A DNA stretch of 64,000 bases from Pleurocapsa sp. PCC 7327 (GCF_000317025.1 NC_019689.1:1148501-1212500); one strand, 5' to 3'; shown: positions 10,442-19,564, counted from the stretch's first letter. Numbers and translations: made by a program. Notes: a model not told the origin generated them from the letters alone.

Positions 10442-11575
10442 ATGAGAATCGCTTTATTCACCGAGACATTTTTACCCAAAATTGACGGAATTGTCACTCG
10501 CTTGCGCCATACAGTCGAACACTTACAACGCCACGGCGATCGCGTTTTGGTCTTCTGTCCCGACGGCGGAATGAGAGAATATAAAGGAGCCAAAATTCAC
10601 GGCGTATCCGGCATTCCGCTGCCAATGTATCCCGAATTGAAGCTAGCGATTCCCAGACCGAGCCTTCGCCGAGTTCTGAAGAGATTCAAGCCAGACTTGA
10701 TTCATGTGGTCAATCCCGCCGTTTTAGGAATAGGCGGGATTTATTATGCCAAAACGCTCAATATTCCCCTAGTCGCCTCCTACCACACCCATCTGCCCCA
10801 GTATTTACAGCACTACGGACTCGGATCCCTTGAAGGGCTGTTGTGGGAGTTGCTCAAATTGGCACACAATCAAGCTCATCTCAATCTTTGTACCTCAACG
10901 GCAATGGTACGGGAATTGACAGGTCGCGGCATCGAAAGGGTAAACTTGTGGCAGCGAGGAGTCGATACAGAGATGTTCCAACCCCATCTCGCCTCTCGCC
11001 AAATGCGATCGCGCCTCTCACAAGGACATCCCGACAGTCCTCTGCTGCTATACGTAGGACGAGTCTCGGCAGAGAAGCAAATCGAGCGAATTAAACCCAT
11101 CCTAGAAGCCATCCCAGAGGCACATTTGGCAATTGTTGGCGACGGACCTCACCGAGAGGCATTGAAAGCTCTCTTTGCAGGCACTCAGACCCATTTTGTC
11201 GGCTACCTCCAAGGATTAGAACTTGCCTCGGCATTTGCCTCGGCAGATGCGTTTATCTTCCCGTCCCGCACGGAAACGCTAGGATTAGTCTTGCTAGAAG
11301 CAATGGCGGCAGGGTGTCCCGTAGTGGCAGCCGCTTCGGGCGGAATTACCGATATCGTCACCGATGGCGTGAATGGCTATCTCTTCGATCCCAACGATCC
11401 TGAAGGAGCGATTACAGCTACCAAGCGCCTGCTAGCAGCCAAAGCAGAAAAAGAGCAGTTGCGACAAAATGCTCGCCTGGAAGCAGAACGTTGGGGTTGG
11501 GCAGCGGCAACGCGCCAGTTACAGGATTATTATCGAGCCATCGTTAATTCTCAGTCTTTGTCCGAGGCAGCTTAG
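10442..11575 (+). CDS. sqdX: Sulfoquinovosyl diacylglycerol synthase (GT4 glycosyltransferase)
   Basis: Transfers sulfoquinovose from UDP-sulfoquinovose to diacylglycerol, the last step of SQDG synthesis at the membrane. The 377-aa GT-B protein has the N-terminal FTETFLPKIDGIVTRL motif typical of SqdX and related lipid GT4 enzymes. Its C-terminal nucleotide-sugar domain reads VGRVSAEKQIE, FVGYLQGLELA and SRTETLGLVLLEAMAAGCPV, with the conserved E-x7-E pair. The adjacent sqdB supports this specific assignment over other GT4 activities. The gene starts at ATG 10442. Confidence 0.93.
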   Translation: MRIALFTETFLPKIDGIVTRLRHTVEHLQRHGDRVLVFCPDGGMREYKGAKIHGVSGIPLPMYPELKLAIPRPSLRRVLKRFKPDLIHVVNPAVLGIGGIYYAKTLNIPLVASYHTHLPQYLQHYGLGSLEGLLWELLKLAHNQAHLNLCTSTAMVRELTGRGIERVNLWQRGVDTEMFQPHLASRQMRSRLSQGHPDSPLLLYVGRVSAEKQIERIKPILEAIPEAHLAIVGDGPHREALKALFAGTQTHFVGYLQGLELASAFASADAFIFPSRTETLGLVLLEAMAAGCPVVAAASGGITDIVTDGVNGYLFDPNDPEGAITATKRLLAAKAEKEQLRQNARLEAERWGWAAATRQLQDYYRAIVNSQSLSEAA

Positions 11576-11675
11576 AAGATGAGATAACCATCATCCCCTA
11601 GAAAATTCTTTTGAATCTTGCTCGTTTTTGAAAAAGTTGAGGTATAATGAAAAATCGTGAGTTTTTGCAAAAGCA

Positions 11676-12038
11676 ATGAACGCTGAAGAAATTATTAGGT
11701 CGATTGAGAGCGAGCAGCTAAAAACTGACTTACCAATCGTTCATGTTGGCGATACAGTCAGAGTTGGCGTGAGGATTGTAGAAGGGGGAAAAGAGCGGAT
11801 TCAGCCCTATGAAGGGATCGTGATTGCCAAGCGCAATGGCGGCATCAACCAAACCATTACCGTGCGTCGGATTTTTCAGGGAGTTGGTGTAGAAAGGGTA
11901 TTTTTGCTTCATTCTCCCAGAATCGCCAGCATTAAAATCATCCGTCGCGGTAAAGTACGCCGAGCCAAACTTTATTATCTTCGCGATCGCGTCGGCAAAG
12001 CCACCCGCGTTCAACAGCGTTTCGATCGCGCTCTCTAA
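11676..12038 (+). CDS. rplS: 50S ribosomal protein L19
   Basis: Structural protein at the 30S-50S interface. The 120-aa sequence has the family core [32 protein letters not shown] and [11 protein letters not shown], with the basic C-terminal [19 protein letters not shown]. It starts at ATG 11676, which follows an AT-rich promoter-like leader. It lies upstream of tRNA-Trp, secE and the nusG/ribosomal operon, the usual cyanobacterial context. Confidence 0.97.
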   Translation: MNAEEIIRSIESEQLKTDLPIVHVGDTVRVGVRIVEGGKERIQPYEGIVIAKRNGGINQTITVRRIFQGVGVERVFLLHSPRIASIKIIRRGKVRRAKLYYLRDRVGKATRVQQRFDRAL

Positions 12039-12137
12039 AATTTTTCAAAGGACAACGCAGATTTGAAGCCAATTCGCTTCAAATTGCGCTACGATTGAAA
12101 AAGCTAAGAAGCGGATTGTGCTCGTCAGACTAGGCGT

Positions 12138-12210
12138 GCGTCCTTAGTTCAGTTGGTAGAACGCAGGTCTCCAAAACCTGATGTCGGGGGTTCGAGTCCT
12201 CCAGGGCGCG
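12138..12210 (+). tRNA. trnW: tRNA-Trp (CCA anticodon)
   Basis: A 73-nt cloverleaf. The acceptor stem pairs GCGTCCT with AGGGCGC (one G-U pair). The D arm lies in TAGTTCAGTTGGTAGAA, the anticodon stem-loop is GCAGGTCTCCAAAACCTG with anticodon CCA, and the T arm contains GGGGGTTCGAGTCCTCC. The 3' CCA is not encoded. Its position just ahead of secE-nusG is common in bacteria. Confidence 0.95.
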
Positions 12211-12475
12211 TCGGGCAGCACGAAGCAATACTCGCGGCTTGACGTGGGTTTTAAATGGCTCGTTCGTTTTAGGAGAGGCAAGCTCTAATCTCCGAGCAAA
12301 ATAGCAGTGCTGCCATTTGAGAAAAATCTCGCGCGATCGCGATCGGATATTTTGCTATTATAAATGTTTGTGTTAAAGTTTGTATTTCTAAAACCCGATT
12401 CTAAAATTTTAAATTTCATGTCAGTAAAGCGTTAACTGCTAGAGTGGATTTGGTAAATGGGGGAGAGTTGTAAGC

Positions 12476-12715
12476 GTGGTTAATAAAAAAGAAAGCACTG
12501 AAATCAAGCCAGCCGACAGTAATAAATTGAAAGCGGGCGAGTTTATCAACGAAACCAAAGAAGAGCTTTCTAAAGTGGTCTGGCCGAGTCGGCAACAATT
12601 ACTCAGCGAATCGGCGGCTGTTATTCTGATGGTCAGCCTAGTGGCAATTGTTATTTATTTAGTTGATAATTTCTTCTCGTGGGTAGCCAACCAACCGTTC
12701 ATGTTTGGCTCGTAA
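12476..12715 (+). CDS. secE: Preprotein translocase subunit SecE
   Basis: Small essential subunit of the SecYEG channel. The 79-aa protein starts at GTG 12476, with GGGGGAGAG eight bases upstream. A charged N-terminal region leads to the amphipathic FINETKEELSKVVWPSRQQL element diagnostic of SecE. A single membrane helix (AAVILMVSLVAIVIYLVDNF) follows. It lies 33 bp upstream of nusG, the usual bacterial gene order. Confidence 0.95.
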   Translation: MVNKKESTEIKPADSNKLKAGEFINETKEELSKVVWPSRQQLLSESAAVILMVSLVAIVIYLVDNFFSWVANQPFMFGS

Positions 12716-12748
12716 CATCTTTGCTAGGGGCGCAGGGAAGGTATTCCG

Positions 12749-13384
12749 ATGAGTTTTGCTGACGAGCGATCGCAAGAAATACAAGAATCGCAAGAGTTAG
12801 AGCAACAACAAGAAAAAGCTAAAGCTGCTCGCTGGTATGCCGTTCAGGTCGCTTCTGGATGCGAAAAACGAGTCAAAACAAACCTAGAGCAGCGAATTCG
12901 CAGCTTTGATGTTGGCGATAGAATTATCCAGATAGAAATTCCCAAAACACCAACAGTCAAAGTTCGTAAAGATGGAAGTCGCCAGCACGGCGAAGAAAAA
13001 GTCTTCCCCGGCTATATTTTAGTCAAGATGGTTATGGACGACGAAGCTTGGCAAGTCGTCAAAAACACGCCCAACGTCATTAACTTTGTTGGAGCAGAGC
13101 AAAAACGTCGCTATGGGAGAGGACGGGGACACGTGACCCCAGTTCCCCTCTCCTTGACTGAAGTAGAGCGTATTTTCAAACAAGCTCAAGAACAAGAACC
13201 CGTCGTCAAAATCGACATGGAAGTGGGAGACAAAATTGTGGTTCTCTCAGGTCCGTTCAAAGATTTTCAAGGGGAAGTCATAGAAGTCTCTCCAGAAAGA
13301 AGCAAGCTAAAAGTACTGCTCTCTATTTTTGGACGAGACACACCAGTAGAATTGGAATTTAATCAGATAGAAAAACAAAGCTAG
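12749..13384 (+). CDS. nusG: Transcription termination/antitermination protein NusG
   Basis: Binds RNA polymerase and modulates elongation and Rho-dependent termination. The 211-aa protein has an N-terminal extension rich in Glu and Gln. The NGN domain begins [16 protein letters not shown] and contains [12 protein letters not shown]-terminal KOW domain includes [19 protein letters not shown]. It ends 2 bp before the rplK start, so translation is probably coupled. Confidence 0.97.
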   Translation: MSFADERSQEIQESQELEQQQEKAKAARWYAVQVASGCEKRVKTNLEQRIRSFDVGDRIIQIEIPKTPTVKVRKDGSRQHGEEKVFPGYILVKMVMDDEAWQVVKNTPNVINFVGAEQKRRYGRGRGHVTPVPLSLTEVERIFKQAQEQEPVVKIDMEVGDKIVVLSGPFKDFQGEVIEVSPERSKLKVLLSIFGRDTPVELEFNQIEKQS

Positions 13385-13386
13385 CG

Positions 13387-13812
13387 ATGGCAAAGAAAGT
13401 TGTAGCACTAATTAAACTAGCTCTTCCAGCAGGAAAAGCAAATCCAGCTCCCCCAGTCGGTCCGGCGTTAGGTCAGCATGGGGTCAACATCATGGCATTT
13501 TGTAAAGAATACAATGCCAAAACAGCCGACCAAGCAGGCATGATTATCCCGGTAGAAATTTCGGTCTTTGAAGACCGCAGTTTCACCTTCGTTCTCAAAA
13601 CTCCTCCTGCCTCGGTATTAATCCGCAAAGCAGCCGGAATCGAACGAGGTTCTAACGAACCCAACAAAAAAATCGTGGCGACTATCACTCGCGACCAACT
13701 GCGACAAATCGCCGAAACCAAAATGCCCGATCTCAATGCCAACGACATTGAAGCAGCGATGAAAATCGTAGCAGGTACCGCCAAGAATATGGGTGTCAAC
13801 ATTAAAGAATAG
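13387..13812 (+). CDS. rplK: 50S ribosomal protein L11
   Basis: Part of the GTPase-associated centre. The 141-aa protein has the family start [20 protein letters not shown], the [15 protein letters not shown] motif and the C-terminal rRNA-binding domain ending AGTAKNMGV. The length is typical. It is the second gene after nusG in the standard cluster. Confidence 0.98.
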   Translation: MAKKVVALIKLALPAGKANPAPPVGPALGQHGVNIMAFCKEYNAKTADQAGMIIPVEISVFEDRSFTFVLKTPPASVLIRKAAGIERGSNEPNKKIVATITRDQLRQIAETKMPDLNANDIEAAMKIVAGTAKNMGVNIKE

Positions 13813-13898
13813 CAGTGGTCATTAGTACCAATAACAAAAGACAAACAGTAAAAAAAGGGGAGAGGCATAGCTTCGTTATTGACCCAAGGAGATGACAA

Positions 13899-14612
13899 AT
13901 GGCAAAGAAAGTTTCGCGCCGACTTCGAGAAGCGCTAGCAAAAGTAGAAGACAAACCGTATCAACCCTTAGAAGCCCTTCAGCTTCTTAAGAAAACCGCA
14001 ACAGCCAAATTTAACGAAACGGCTGAAGCCCATATTCGTTTGGGAATTGACCCCAAATATACCGACCAGCAATTGCGAACCACCGTAACCTTCCCGAAAG
14101 GGACGGGACAAACGGTGCGAGTTGCCGTCATTGCCAGAGGGGAAAAAGTGCAAGAAGCAAGTGCCGCTGGGGCTGATATCGTCGGTTCGGAAGAACTCAT
14201 CGATGAAATCCAAGGTGGCATGCTGGATTTTGAGGTATTGATCGCGACTCCAGACATGATGCCCAAAGTGGCAAAATTAGGGCGTTTATTAGGTCCTCGC
14301 GGCTTGATGCCCTCTCCTAAGGGCGGCACGGTAACCACAGATTTAGCTTCAGCCATTCAGGAATTCAAAGCAGGAAAACAGGAATTTCGGGCTGACAGAA
14401 CGGGCATCGTCCATGTTATGTTTGGTAAGGCATCTTTCAGTGCCGAAGACTTGCTAGTTAACCTCAAAGCCCTACAAGAAACGATCGATCGCAATCGTCC
14501 TTCTGGCGCTAAGGGTCGTTACTGGCGCAGCGTATTCGTTTCTGCCTCGATGGGACCCTCTATCCAAGTCGATATCAACGCACTGCGCGACCTCAAACTG
14601 ACAGAAGCATAG
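13899..14612 (+). CDS. rplA: 50S ribosomal protein L1
   Basis: Stalk-base protein of the large subunit, and in other bacteria an autogenous repressor of the L11 operon. The 237-aa protein shows [20 protein letters not shown], the domain II region [15 protein letters not shown] and the conserved GTVT and [10 protein letters not shown] segments. It has a purine-rich AAGGAGATGAC just before ATG 13899. The 86-bp spacer after rplK is free of clear hairpins. Confidence 0.98.
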   Translation: MAKKVSRRLREALAKVEDKPYQPLEALQLLKKTATAKFNETAEAHIRLGIDPKYTDQQLRTTVTFPKGTGQTVRVAVIARGEKVQEASAAGADIVGSEELIDEIQGGMLDFEVLIATPDMMPKVAKLGRLLGPRGLMPSPKGGTVTTDLASAIQEFKAGKQEFRADRTGIVHVMFGKASFSAEDLLVNLKALQETIDRNRPSGAKGRYWRSVFVSASMGPSIQVDINALRDLKLTEA

Positions 14613-14617
14613 TTCTT

Positions 14618-14644
14618 GTAGAGACGTGACCTGTCGGTCTCTAC
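14618..14644. repeat. Hairpin after rplA
   Basis: An 8-bp stem (GTAGAGAC / GTCTCTAC) with an 11-nt loop, 6 bp after the rplA stop. No T tract follows, so it is not a standard terminator. It resembles the GTAGAGACGT palindromes dispersed in cyanobacterial genomes. Confidence 0.55.
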
Positions 14645-14659
14645 ACAAAAAATTAAATA

Positions 14660-14815
14660 TTCATTTGGATCGAGCCAAAGACAGCGGGTGCAACTTGCTT
14701 AATATCCTGCCGAGGTAGCTGCCAAAAAGTTTTACCGTACCCTCGATAGAGAGGGTAAGCGGTATGCAGGCAATCAAAAAAACCCCGGCAAATCATGTAG
14801 GGGTTTTCTTTTTTG
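14660..14815 (+). ncRNA. L10 leader (autoregulatory mRNA leader of rplJ-rplL)
   Basis: The segment between rplA and rplJ has the layout of the ribosomal L10 leader. A conserved CCTGCCGAGGTAGCTGCC region near 14708 can pair its CCTGC with GCAGG at about 14765. A CCCTCGATAGAGAGGG hairpin lies between, and an intrinsic-terminator hairpin follows before the rplJ start. In known cases L10(L12)4 binds this leader and reduces rplJL expression. Assignment is from motif order and position; a covariance search would settle it. Boundaries are approximate. Confidence 0.7.
14779..14814 (+). terminator. Attenuator terminator ahead of rplJ
   Basis: AAAACCCC / GGGGTTTT form an 8-bp stem with a 13-nt loop, followed by CTTTTTT. 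It sits inside the rplJ leader, about 50 bp before the start codon, so it probably acts as an L10-controlled attenuator and not as an operon end. Confidence 0.75.
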
Positions 14816-14843
14816 CCTAATGAAATGAGTTTCCCAAAAAAAC

Positions 14844-14855
14844 AAAGGAGGTGAT
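14844..14855 (+). promoter_or_regulatory. Perfect Shine-Dalgarno of rplJ
   Basis: AAAGGAGGTGAT ends 5 nt before ATG 14861 and is a 12-nt match to the usual 3' end of 16S rRNA. It is the strongest ribosome binding site I see in the window and fixes the rplJ start. Confidence 0.85.
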
Positions 14856-14860
14856 ACGGG

Positions 14861-15400
14861 ATGGGAAGAACCAAAGAGAATAAAGAGACGGTAGTAGCCG
14901 ATCTCAAAGAACTCTTGAAAGACTCGCAATTAGCCATTGTCATCGACTATCAAGGGCTATCGGTGGCTGAAATTACCGATTTGCGCAGGCGTTTGCGTCC
15001 TATTGGCGGCTCTTGCAAAATTGCCAAAAATACTCTAATGCGCATCGCTGTTGAGGGAGACGACAATTGGCAGCCCATGCAGGAGTTTCTCAAGGGAGCT
15101 TCTGCTTTGATGACAGTCAAAGAAGATGTTGGAGGGGCAGTCAAAGCTTACAAGAGCTTCCAAAAAGACAAAAAGAAAACCGAACTACGCGGTGGCGTCA
15201 TGGAAGGTCGCGCCTTGACTAAAGCTCAAGTCGAGGCACTGGCTGACCTGCCCTCTAAGGAACAATTGATCGGGCAAATTGCTGGCGCAATTAACGCCTT
15301 GGCAACCAAGATTGCCGTTGGCATCAACGAAGTTCCCTCTTCTCTTGCACGCGTCCTGCAAGCCTATGCCGAAAAAGAACAAGGCGATGCTGCCAGTTAA
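14861..15400 (+). CDS. rplJ: 50S ribosomal protein L10
   Basis: Anchors the L7/L12 stalk to 23S rRNA and likely binds its own leader RNA. The 179-aa protein has the family N-terminus with VVADLKELLKDSQLAIVIDY, the LRRRLRPIGGSCKIAKNTLM rRNA-binding region and a helical C-terminus for L7/L12 dimers. The start is fixed by the perfect Shine-Dalgarno. rplL follows 100 bp downstream. Confidence 0.97.
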   Translation: MGRTKENKETVVADLKELLKDSQLAIVIDYQGLSVAEITDLRRRLRPIGGSCKIAKNTLMRIAVEGDDNWQPMQEFLKGASALMTVKEDVGGAVKAYKSFQKDKKKTELRGGVMEGRALTKAQVEALADLPSKEQLIGQIAGAINALATKIAVGINEVPSSLARVLQAYAEKEQGDAAS

Positions 15401-15454
15401 TTAGTAGTTATTGGTTAATAGTTAGTTAGTCTTCCACTAACTACTAACTACTAA
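15401..15454. repeat. TTAGTAG/ACTAACTA repeat between rplJ and rplL
   Basis: Short degenerate heptamer units run in one direction (TTAGTAGTTATTGGTTAA) and then in the opposite direction (ACTAACTACTAACTACTAA), giving a weak inverted repeat. It belongs with the other STRR-like runs in the window. Confidence 0.6.
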
Positions 15455-15500
15455 TAAAACTCATACAACTCGTACATACTCACTGAAAAGGAATAGAAAA

Positions 15501-15893
15501 ATGTCTGCTGCAACCGATGAAATTTTGGAGAAACTAAAATCCCTGACCCTTTTAGAAGCCGCCGAGCTAGTCAAACAGATCGAAGAAACCTTCGGCGTAA
15601 GCGCTGCTGCACCTGTTGGCGGCATGGTGATGGCTGCTCCTGGTGCTGCTGCCGCGCCCGCTGAAGCCGTAGAAGAAAAAACCGAATTTGATGTCATCCT
15701 TGAAGAAGTACCTGCCGATAAGAAAATTGCCGTTCTTAAAGAAGTCCGTACTATCACTGGTTTAGGTCTCAAGGAAGCCAAAGATTTGGTTGAAGCCACT
15801 CCCAAGCCCCTCAAAGAAGGCATCAAAAAAGAAGATGCTGAAGAAATCAAGAAAAAGCTCGAAGGAGTTGGTGCAAAAGTCAGCGTGAAGTAA
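15501..15893 (+). CDS. rplL: 50S ribosomal protein L7/L12
   Basis: Flexible stalk protein that recruits translation factors. The 130-aa sequence has the N-terminal dimer domain ([20 protein letters not shown]), an Ala/Gly/Pro-rich hinge (about residues 35-55) and the C-terminal domain with [28 protein letters not shown] precedes ATG 15501. A strong terminator follows 25 bp after the stop. Confidence 0.98.
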   Translation: MSAATDEILEKLKSLTLLEAAELVKQIEETFGVSAAAPVGGMVMAAPGAAAAPAEAVEEKTEFDVILEEVPADKKIAVLKEVRTITGLGLKEAKDLVEATPKPLKEGIKKEDAEEIKKKLEGVGAKVSVK

Positions 15894-15917
15894 GCGTTGC
15901 CGATAATTCTAAGTTTG

Positions 15918-15946
15918 GGCAGGCAAGGCAAGCCTGCCTTTTTCTT
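15918..15946 (+). terminator. Intrinsic terminator of the ribosomal operon
   Basis: A perfect 7-bp stem (GGCAGGC / GCCTGCC, 7-nt loop) followed by TTTTTCTT, directly downstream of rplL. Confidence 0.9.
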
Positions 15947-16067
15947 GTGCTAACTCAGGTTAAGATTGGGCGATCGCTAGAAACTTCCAAATTCTCTTTA
16001 ACGTTAATCTTGATATAAGCTATTACTTGGTTCAATGCTGACCTACTAACGCATCGGAGATGTCCCG

Positions 16068-16862
16068 TTGAATACGTTAATTCATCCTACTGCTGTAATT
16101 GACCCCAAGGCTGAACTGCATCCAACCGTTCGAGTCGGTTCCTACGCAGTAATCGGAGAAAAAGTAACCATTGGCGCCCAAACGACTATCGGTGCCCATG
16201 TCGTTCTAGAAGGGCCCGCAGAAATCGGAGAAAGCAATCGCATTTTTCCTGGCGCTGTTATCGGTTCGGAACCCCAAGACTTGAAGTATAAGGGAGCAGC
16301 TAGCTGGGTAAAAGTTGGCGATAATAATCAGATTCGCGAGTATGTAACGATCAACCGGGCAACTGATGAAGGAGAAGCCACTGTTATTGGCAATAATAAT
16401 TTACTGATGGCTTATGCTCACGTCGCCCATAACTGCATAATCGAAGATGAAGTAGTTATTGCCAATTCCGTAGCTTTAGCAGGTCACATTCATATCGAAT
16501 CAAAAGCCAGAATAAGCGGCGTATTGGGCGTTCACCAATTTGTTCGCATTGGCAGTCTGTCAATGGTAGGCGGAATGAGCCGAATCGAGCGGGACGTACC
16601 GCCCTATACCATAGTAGAAGGAAACCCTGCCAGAGTGCGATCGCTCAATTTGGTCGGTTTGCGACGAGCAGGTTTGAGTTCCGAGGAAATCGGACATCTC
16701 AAAAAAGCTTTCCGTCTTCTCTATCGTTCCGATAAAACGCTTCAAGAAGCCTTAGAGCAACTGGAATTGCTGCCTCATAACGAATATATCCAGCATTTTC
16801 ATCGCTTTTTACAGTCCTCTATCTCCGGCGAAGGACGGCGAGGACCGATTCCGGGGAGATGA
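16068..16862 (+). CDS. lpxA: UDP-N-acetylglucosamine acyltransferase
   Basis: First acylation step of lipid A synthesis, using hydroxyacyl-ACP. The 264-aa protein is a left-handed beta-helix built from hexapeptide repeats (IHPTAVIDPKAELHPTVRVG onward). The catalytic His lies in AYAHVAHNC, and GVHQFVRIGSLSMVGG and the C-terminal helical domain are present. The start is a TTG at 16068 with CGGAGA seven bases upstream; no ATG fits better. lpxB follows 136 bp downstream. The partners lpxC and fabZ, which often precede lpxA in cyanobacteria, are not in this window. Confidence 0.94.
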   Translation: MNTLIHPTAVIDPKAELHPTVRVGSYAVIGEKVTIGAQTTIGAHVVLEGPAEIGESNRIFPGAVIGSEPQDLKYKGAASWVKVGDNNQIREYVTINRATDEGEATVIGNNNLLMAYAHVAHNCIIEDEVVIANSVALAGHIHIESKARISGVLGVHQFVRIGSLSMVGGMSRIERDVPPYTIVEGNPARVRSLNLVGLRRAGLSSEEIGHLKKAFRLLYRSDKTLQEALEQLELLPHNEYIQHFHRFLQSSISGEGRRGPIPGR

Positions 16863-16905
16863 GAGAGTATGGGAAGTGTGGGGAGTGTGGGGAGATGGGG
16901 AGACG

Positions 16906-16932
16906 ACTAACCACTAACCACTAACCACTAAC
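16906..16932. repeat. Tandem ACTAACC heptamer repeat
   Basis: About four copies of the heptamer ACTAACC between lpxA and lpxB, next to a GGGGAGTGT duplication at about 16871-16890. Typical of cyanobacterial STRR sequences. Confidence 0.75.
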
Positions 16933-16998
16933 AAATAACCAATTCCCAATCCAAAATCTAAAATCCTTTCATCCCCATTACCAATCACCAACGACGGC

Positions 16999-18216
16999 AT
17001 GCGAATTTTTATCAGTACGGGCGAGGTTTCTGGAGATTTGCAAGGGGCAATGCTAGTCGATGCCCTAAAACGTCAGGCAAAAGCCAGGAATATAGAATTA
17101 GAAATTGTTGCCTTGGGAGGCGATCGCATGGCAGCAGCAGGGGCAAAACTGTTGGAAAATACGACGGCAATTGGTTCTATAGGACCGATCGAATCTTTGT
17201 CCTTTGTTTTACCGACCCTAAAAATTCAGCGTCGTGCCAAACAGGCTTTGCAACAAAATCCACCCGATTTATTAATATTAATTGATTATCTCGAACCTAA
17301 TTTAGCGATTGGCAGTTACGTTCGTCAGCATTTGCCGCAAGTTCCTATTGTTTATTATATTGCCCCCCAAGATTGGGTTTGGGCACCTTTACTAGAAAAT
17401 AACCAAGGATTATTTAAACTTACTAACCAAATACTAACCCAGAAAAGCAAGCAACTGGTTCAAATCATAGACCGATTGTTGGCAATTTTTCCAGGAGAGG
17501 CTCGTTATTTTCAGGAGAAAGGCGTGTTGGTCAGTTGGATAGGTCATCCCTTGTTAGATCGCATTGAGACGGCACCGAGTCGCGAACAAGCACGTCAATT
17601 GTTAGGAATCGAACCAGATCGACTAGCCATTGCCCTTCTTCCTGCTTCCCGCAAGCAAGAGTTGAAATATCTTCTCCCCGTCATTTGCGAGGCAGCTAAA
17701 CAAATACAAGCTAAATTACCTCAAGTTCATTTCTGGATTCCCATCTCTTTAGAAGCTTATCGCAGCGCGATCTCAGCGGCAGTTAAAGACTACGGTTTGC
17801 AAGCAACTTTACTTGAGGGCAAGACGCTAGAAGCAATTGCCGCCGCCGATTTAGCTATTACCAAGTCGGGAACGGTAAATCTCGAAATTGCCTTACTCAA
17901 CGTCCCTCAAGTGGTTCTCTATCGGGTTAGCCCCATCACGATCTGGATTGCTCGCAATTTACTAAATTTTTCTATTCCCTTCATGTCACCGTCCAATTTA
18001 GTCGTCATGAAGTCTATCGTGCCAGAACTTTTTCAAGAAGAAGCGACTCCAGAAAGAATCGTTCGCGAATCCCTAGAACTGTTGTTAAATCGCGATCGCC
18101 GCCAGCAAACTTTAGCCGATTACTCGCAAATGCGTGCTTGTTTGGGAGAAGTGGGAGTTTGCGATCGCGCTGCCAATGAAATTCTAGAATTCGTCAGCCA
18201 TTTGCATGTCGATTAG
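16999..18216 (+). CDS. lpxB: Lipid-A-disaccharide synthase
   Basis: GT19 glycosyltransferase that joins UDP-diacylglucosamine and lipid X at the inner membrane. The 405-aa protein begins RIFISTGEVSGDLQGA, the family signature. It contains IDYLEPNLAIG, YYIAPQDWVWAP and the C-terminal TKSGTVNLEIALLNVPQVVLY region. The start is ATG 16999. It follows lpxA on the same strand and is probably co-transcribed. After it comes a 1.35-kb noncoding block. Confidence 0.95.
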   Translation: MRIFISTGEVSGDLQGAMLVDALKRQAKARNIELEIVALGGDRMAAAGAKLLENTTAIGSIGPIESLSFVLPTLKIQRRAKQALQQNPPDLLILIDYLEPNLAIGSYVRQHLPQVPIVYYIAPQDWVWAPLLENNQGLFKLTNQILTQKSKQLVQIIDRLLAIFPGEARYFQEKGVLVSWIGHPLLDRIETAPSREQARQLLGIEPDRLAIALLPASRKQELKYLLPVICEAAKQIQAKLPQVHFWIPISLEAYRSAISAAVKDYGLQATLLEGKTLEAIAAADLAITKSGTVNLEIALLNVPQVVLYRVSPITIWIARNLLNFSIPFMSPSNLVVMKSIVPELFQEEATPERIVRESLELLLNRDRRQQTLADYSQMRACLGEVGVCDRAANEILEFVSHLHVD

Positions 18217-18240
18217 CGATTGGTCAAACGGTGGATGATT

Positions 18241-18850
18241 CGGCAGAAAGTCATCCGGAAAATAGCCGTCTGGAGAGTTTCTAAAACTCGTCAACGACTT
18301 AAACAACAGTAAATATCCTGAGATCTTGCACCAGTCTCAACAGTTCGCCCCTCGATTCAAATCGCTGCCTTATATTTAAAGTCGTCTTAAGACGACTCGA
18401 TAAGTGTTTCAGTCCATTTTAATGGACTTTATATATAAGACGGGAAATTCATTCCCCGACGGCTAATGCGAAGAGTACAAGATTTTAATTTTAATGGGCT
18501 TTACATGTAAGCCAGGAAATTTATTTCGGGGGTAGCTAATGCGACTGGTGCAAGATCTGAGTTTAAACTGAGATCTTGTACCAGTCGCATCAACGCCTAG
18601 AACTTTAGTTCTAGGCTCAAAGCGCAACTCGATTAAAATCGACTGAAATTCCTATCGAGTCTTCTTTAGAAGAGTTTTTCGATCGTCCAGGAAATTCATT
18701 ACAAGAGCAGTTGTTGAGAATGGTGCAAGATCTCATTCTAAACAGACTTAACTCTTCTTGCAGTCAGATTTATCTGACTTGAGCTATCAGCCAAGAAATT
18801 TATTTCTTGGTAGATGAAAAGCTGGTGCAAGATTTAAGTATGGGGGGCAT
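18241..18850. repeat. Mosaic of short perfect palindromes and GGTGCAAGATCT motifs
   Basis: This noncoding block contains a series of 18-22-nt perfect or near-perfect palindromes with TT-like centres: AGTCGTCTTAAGACGACT (18380-18397), AGTCCATTTTAATGGACT (18411-18428), GCCTAGAACT-TT-AGTTCTAGGC (18595-18616), AGTCAGATTTATCTGACT (18762-18779) and CCAAGAAATTTATTTCTTGG (18791-18810). They alternate with variants of AGGAAATTCATT and GGTGCAAGATCT. The motifs recur in both orientations. No coding frame is supported. Confidence 0.75.
18541..18589. repeat. Large near-perfect inverted repeat
   Basis: The left arm GCGACTGGTGCAAGATCT pairs with the right arm AGATCTTGTACCAGTCGC across a 13-nt centre that includes AGTTTAAACT. 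Arms match at 17 of 18 positions. It is made of two GGTGCAAGATCT motifs head to head, so it looks like two members of the dispersed repeat in opposite orientation. Confidence 0.8.
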
Positions 18851-19564
18851 CCTAAATATGTAATTGTAGTGCGAGCATCTTGCTCGCAAACCTGTTTTAG
18901 CGAGCCAGACGTAAAGCGTCCCGAGCAAAAGCGAAGGAGCTTTAGAAGTACCTTTCAAAATCCTTTCATCCAAAATGGTATCAGATGTTTCGCTTCGCTC
19001 TCGCTACGCTCAACATGACAAAATTGCGGAAGATCTTCGACATTCTATACTTTTGGGATTCTAAGACAGACCTAGTTGAGTGACAAAACTCAAATCGTCC
19101 TCACCCCAACCCCTCTCCCCGAGCAGGAGAGGAGCTTTTAACTTAAGACTTTGTCCTGAAGCCCCTTCGCCTCTTGTGGGATAAGGGATTTAGGGATGAG
19201 GGGACAAAGATTTGTCACTCAACCAGAAGACAGACTCCATTTTTTCATATTTTTTTAAGGATAAATTTCGTCTCTTTATTCTGCACAATCATAGATGCGA
19301 TCGCAATAATAACAAGTTGTCAAAAAAAAGCAAACTAGAATCTTAACTTTTTTTATAATTATTCGCTGGACAGATATAAAAATCTGTTTATATAATCTTA
19401 ATTGCACATTTGAAGTGCAAATTAAAATCCATAAATCTGGCTAATTCAGTCTTTTTAAAGCAATTGGCAAAAAAATATTTTGCGATCGAGCTTCAAAAAA
19501 GACTGTTGTGTGGCTAGCTTTGGTGAAGAAAGAGAACTTTTATTTGATTGGTAATCCATAGTGT
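18851..19564. other. Noncoding region upstream of the giant surface protein
   Basis: Contains a GTAGTGCGAG...CTCGC hairpin repeat (18866-18887), a CCTCTCC/GGAGAGG palindrome (19112-19132) and an AT-rich stretch from 19240 to 19560. The promoter of the following gene is probably in that stretch, but I cannot place boxes. No gene seen. Confidence 0.5.
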
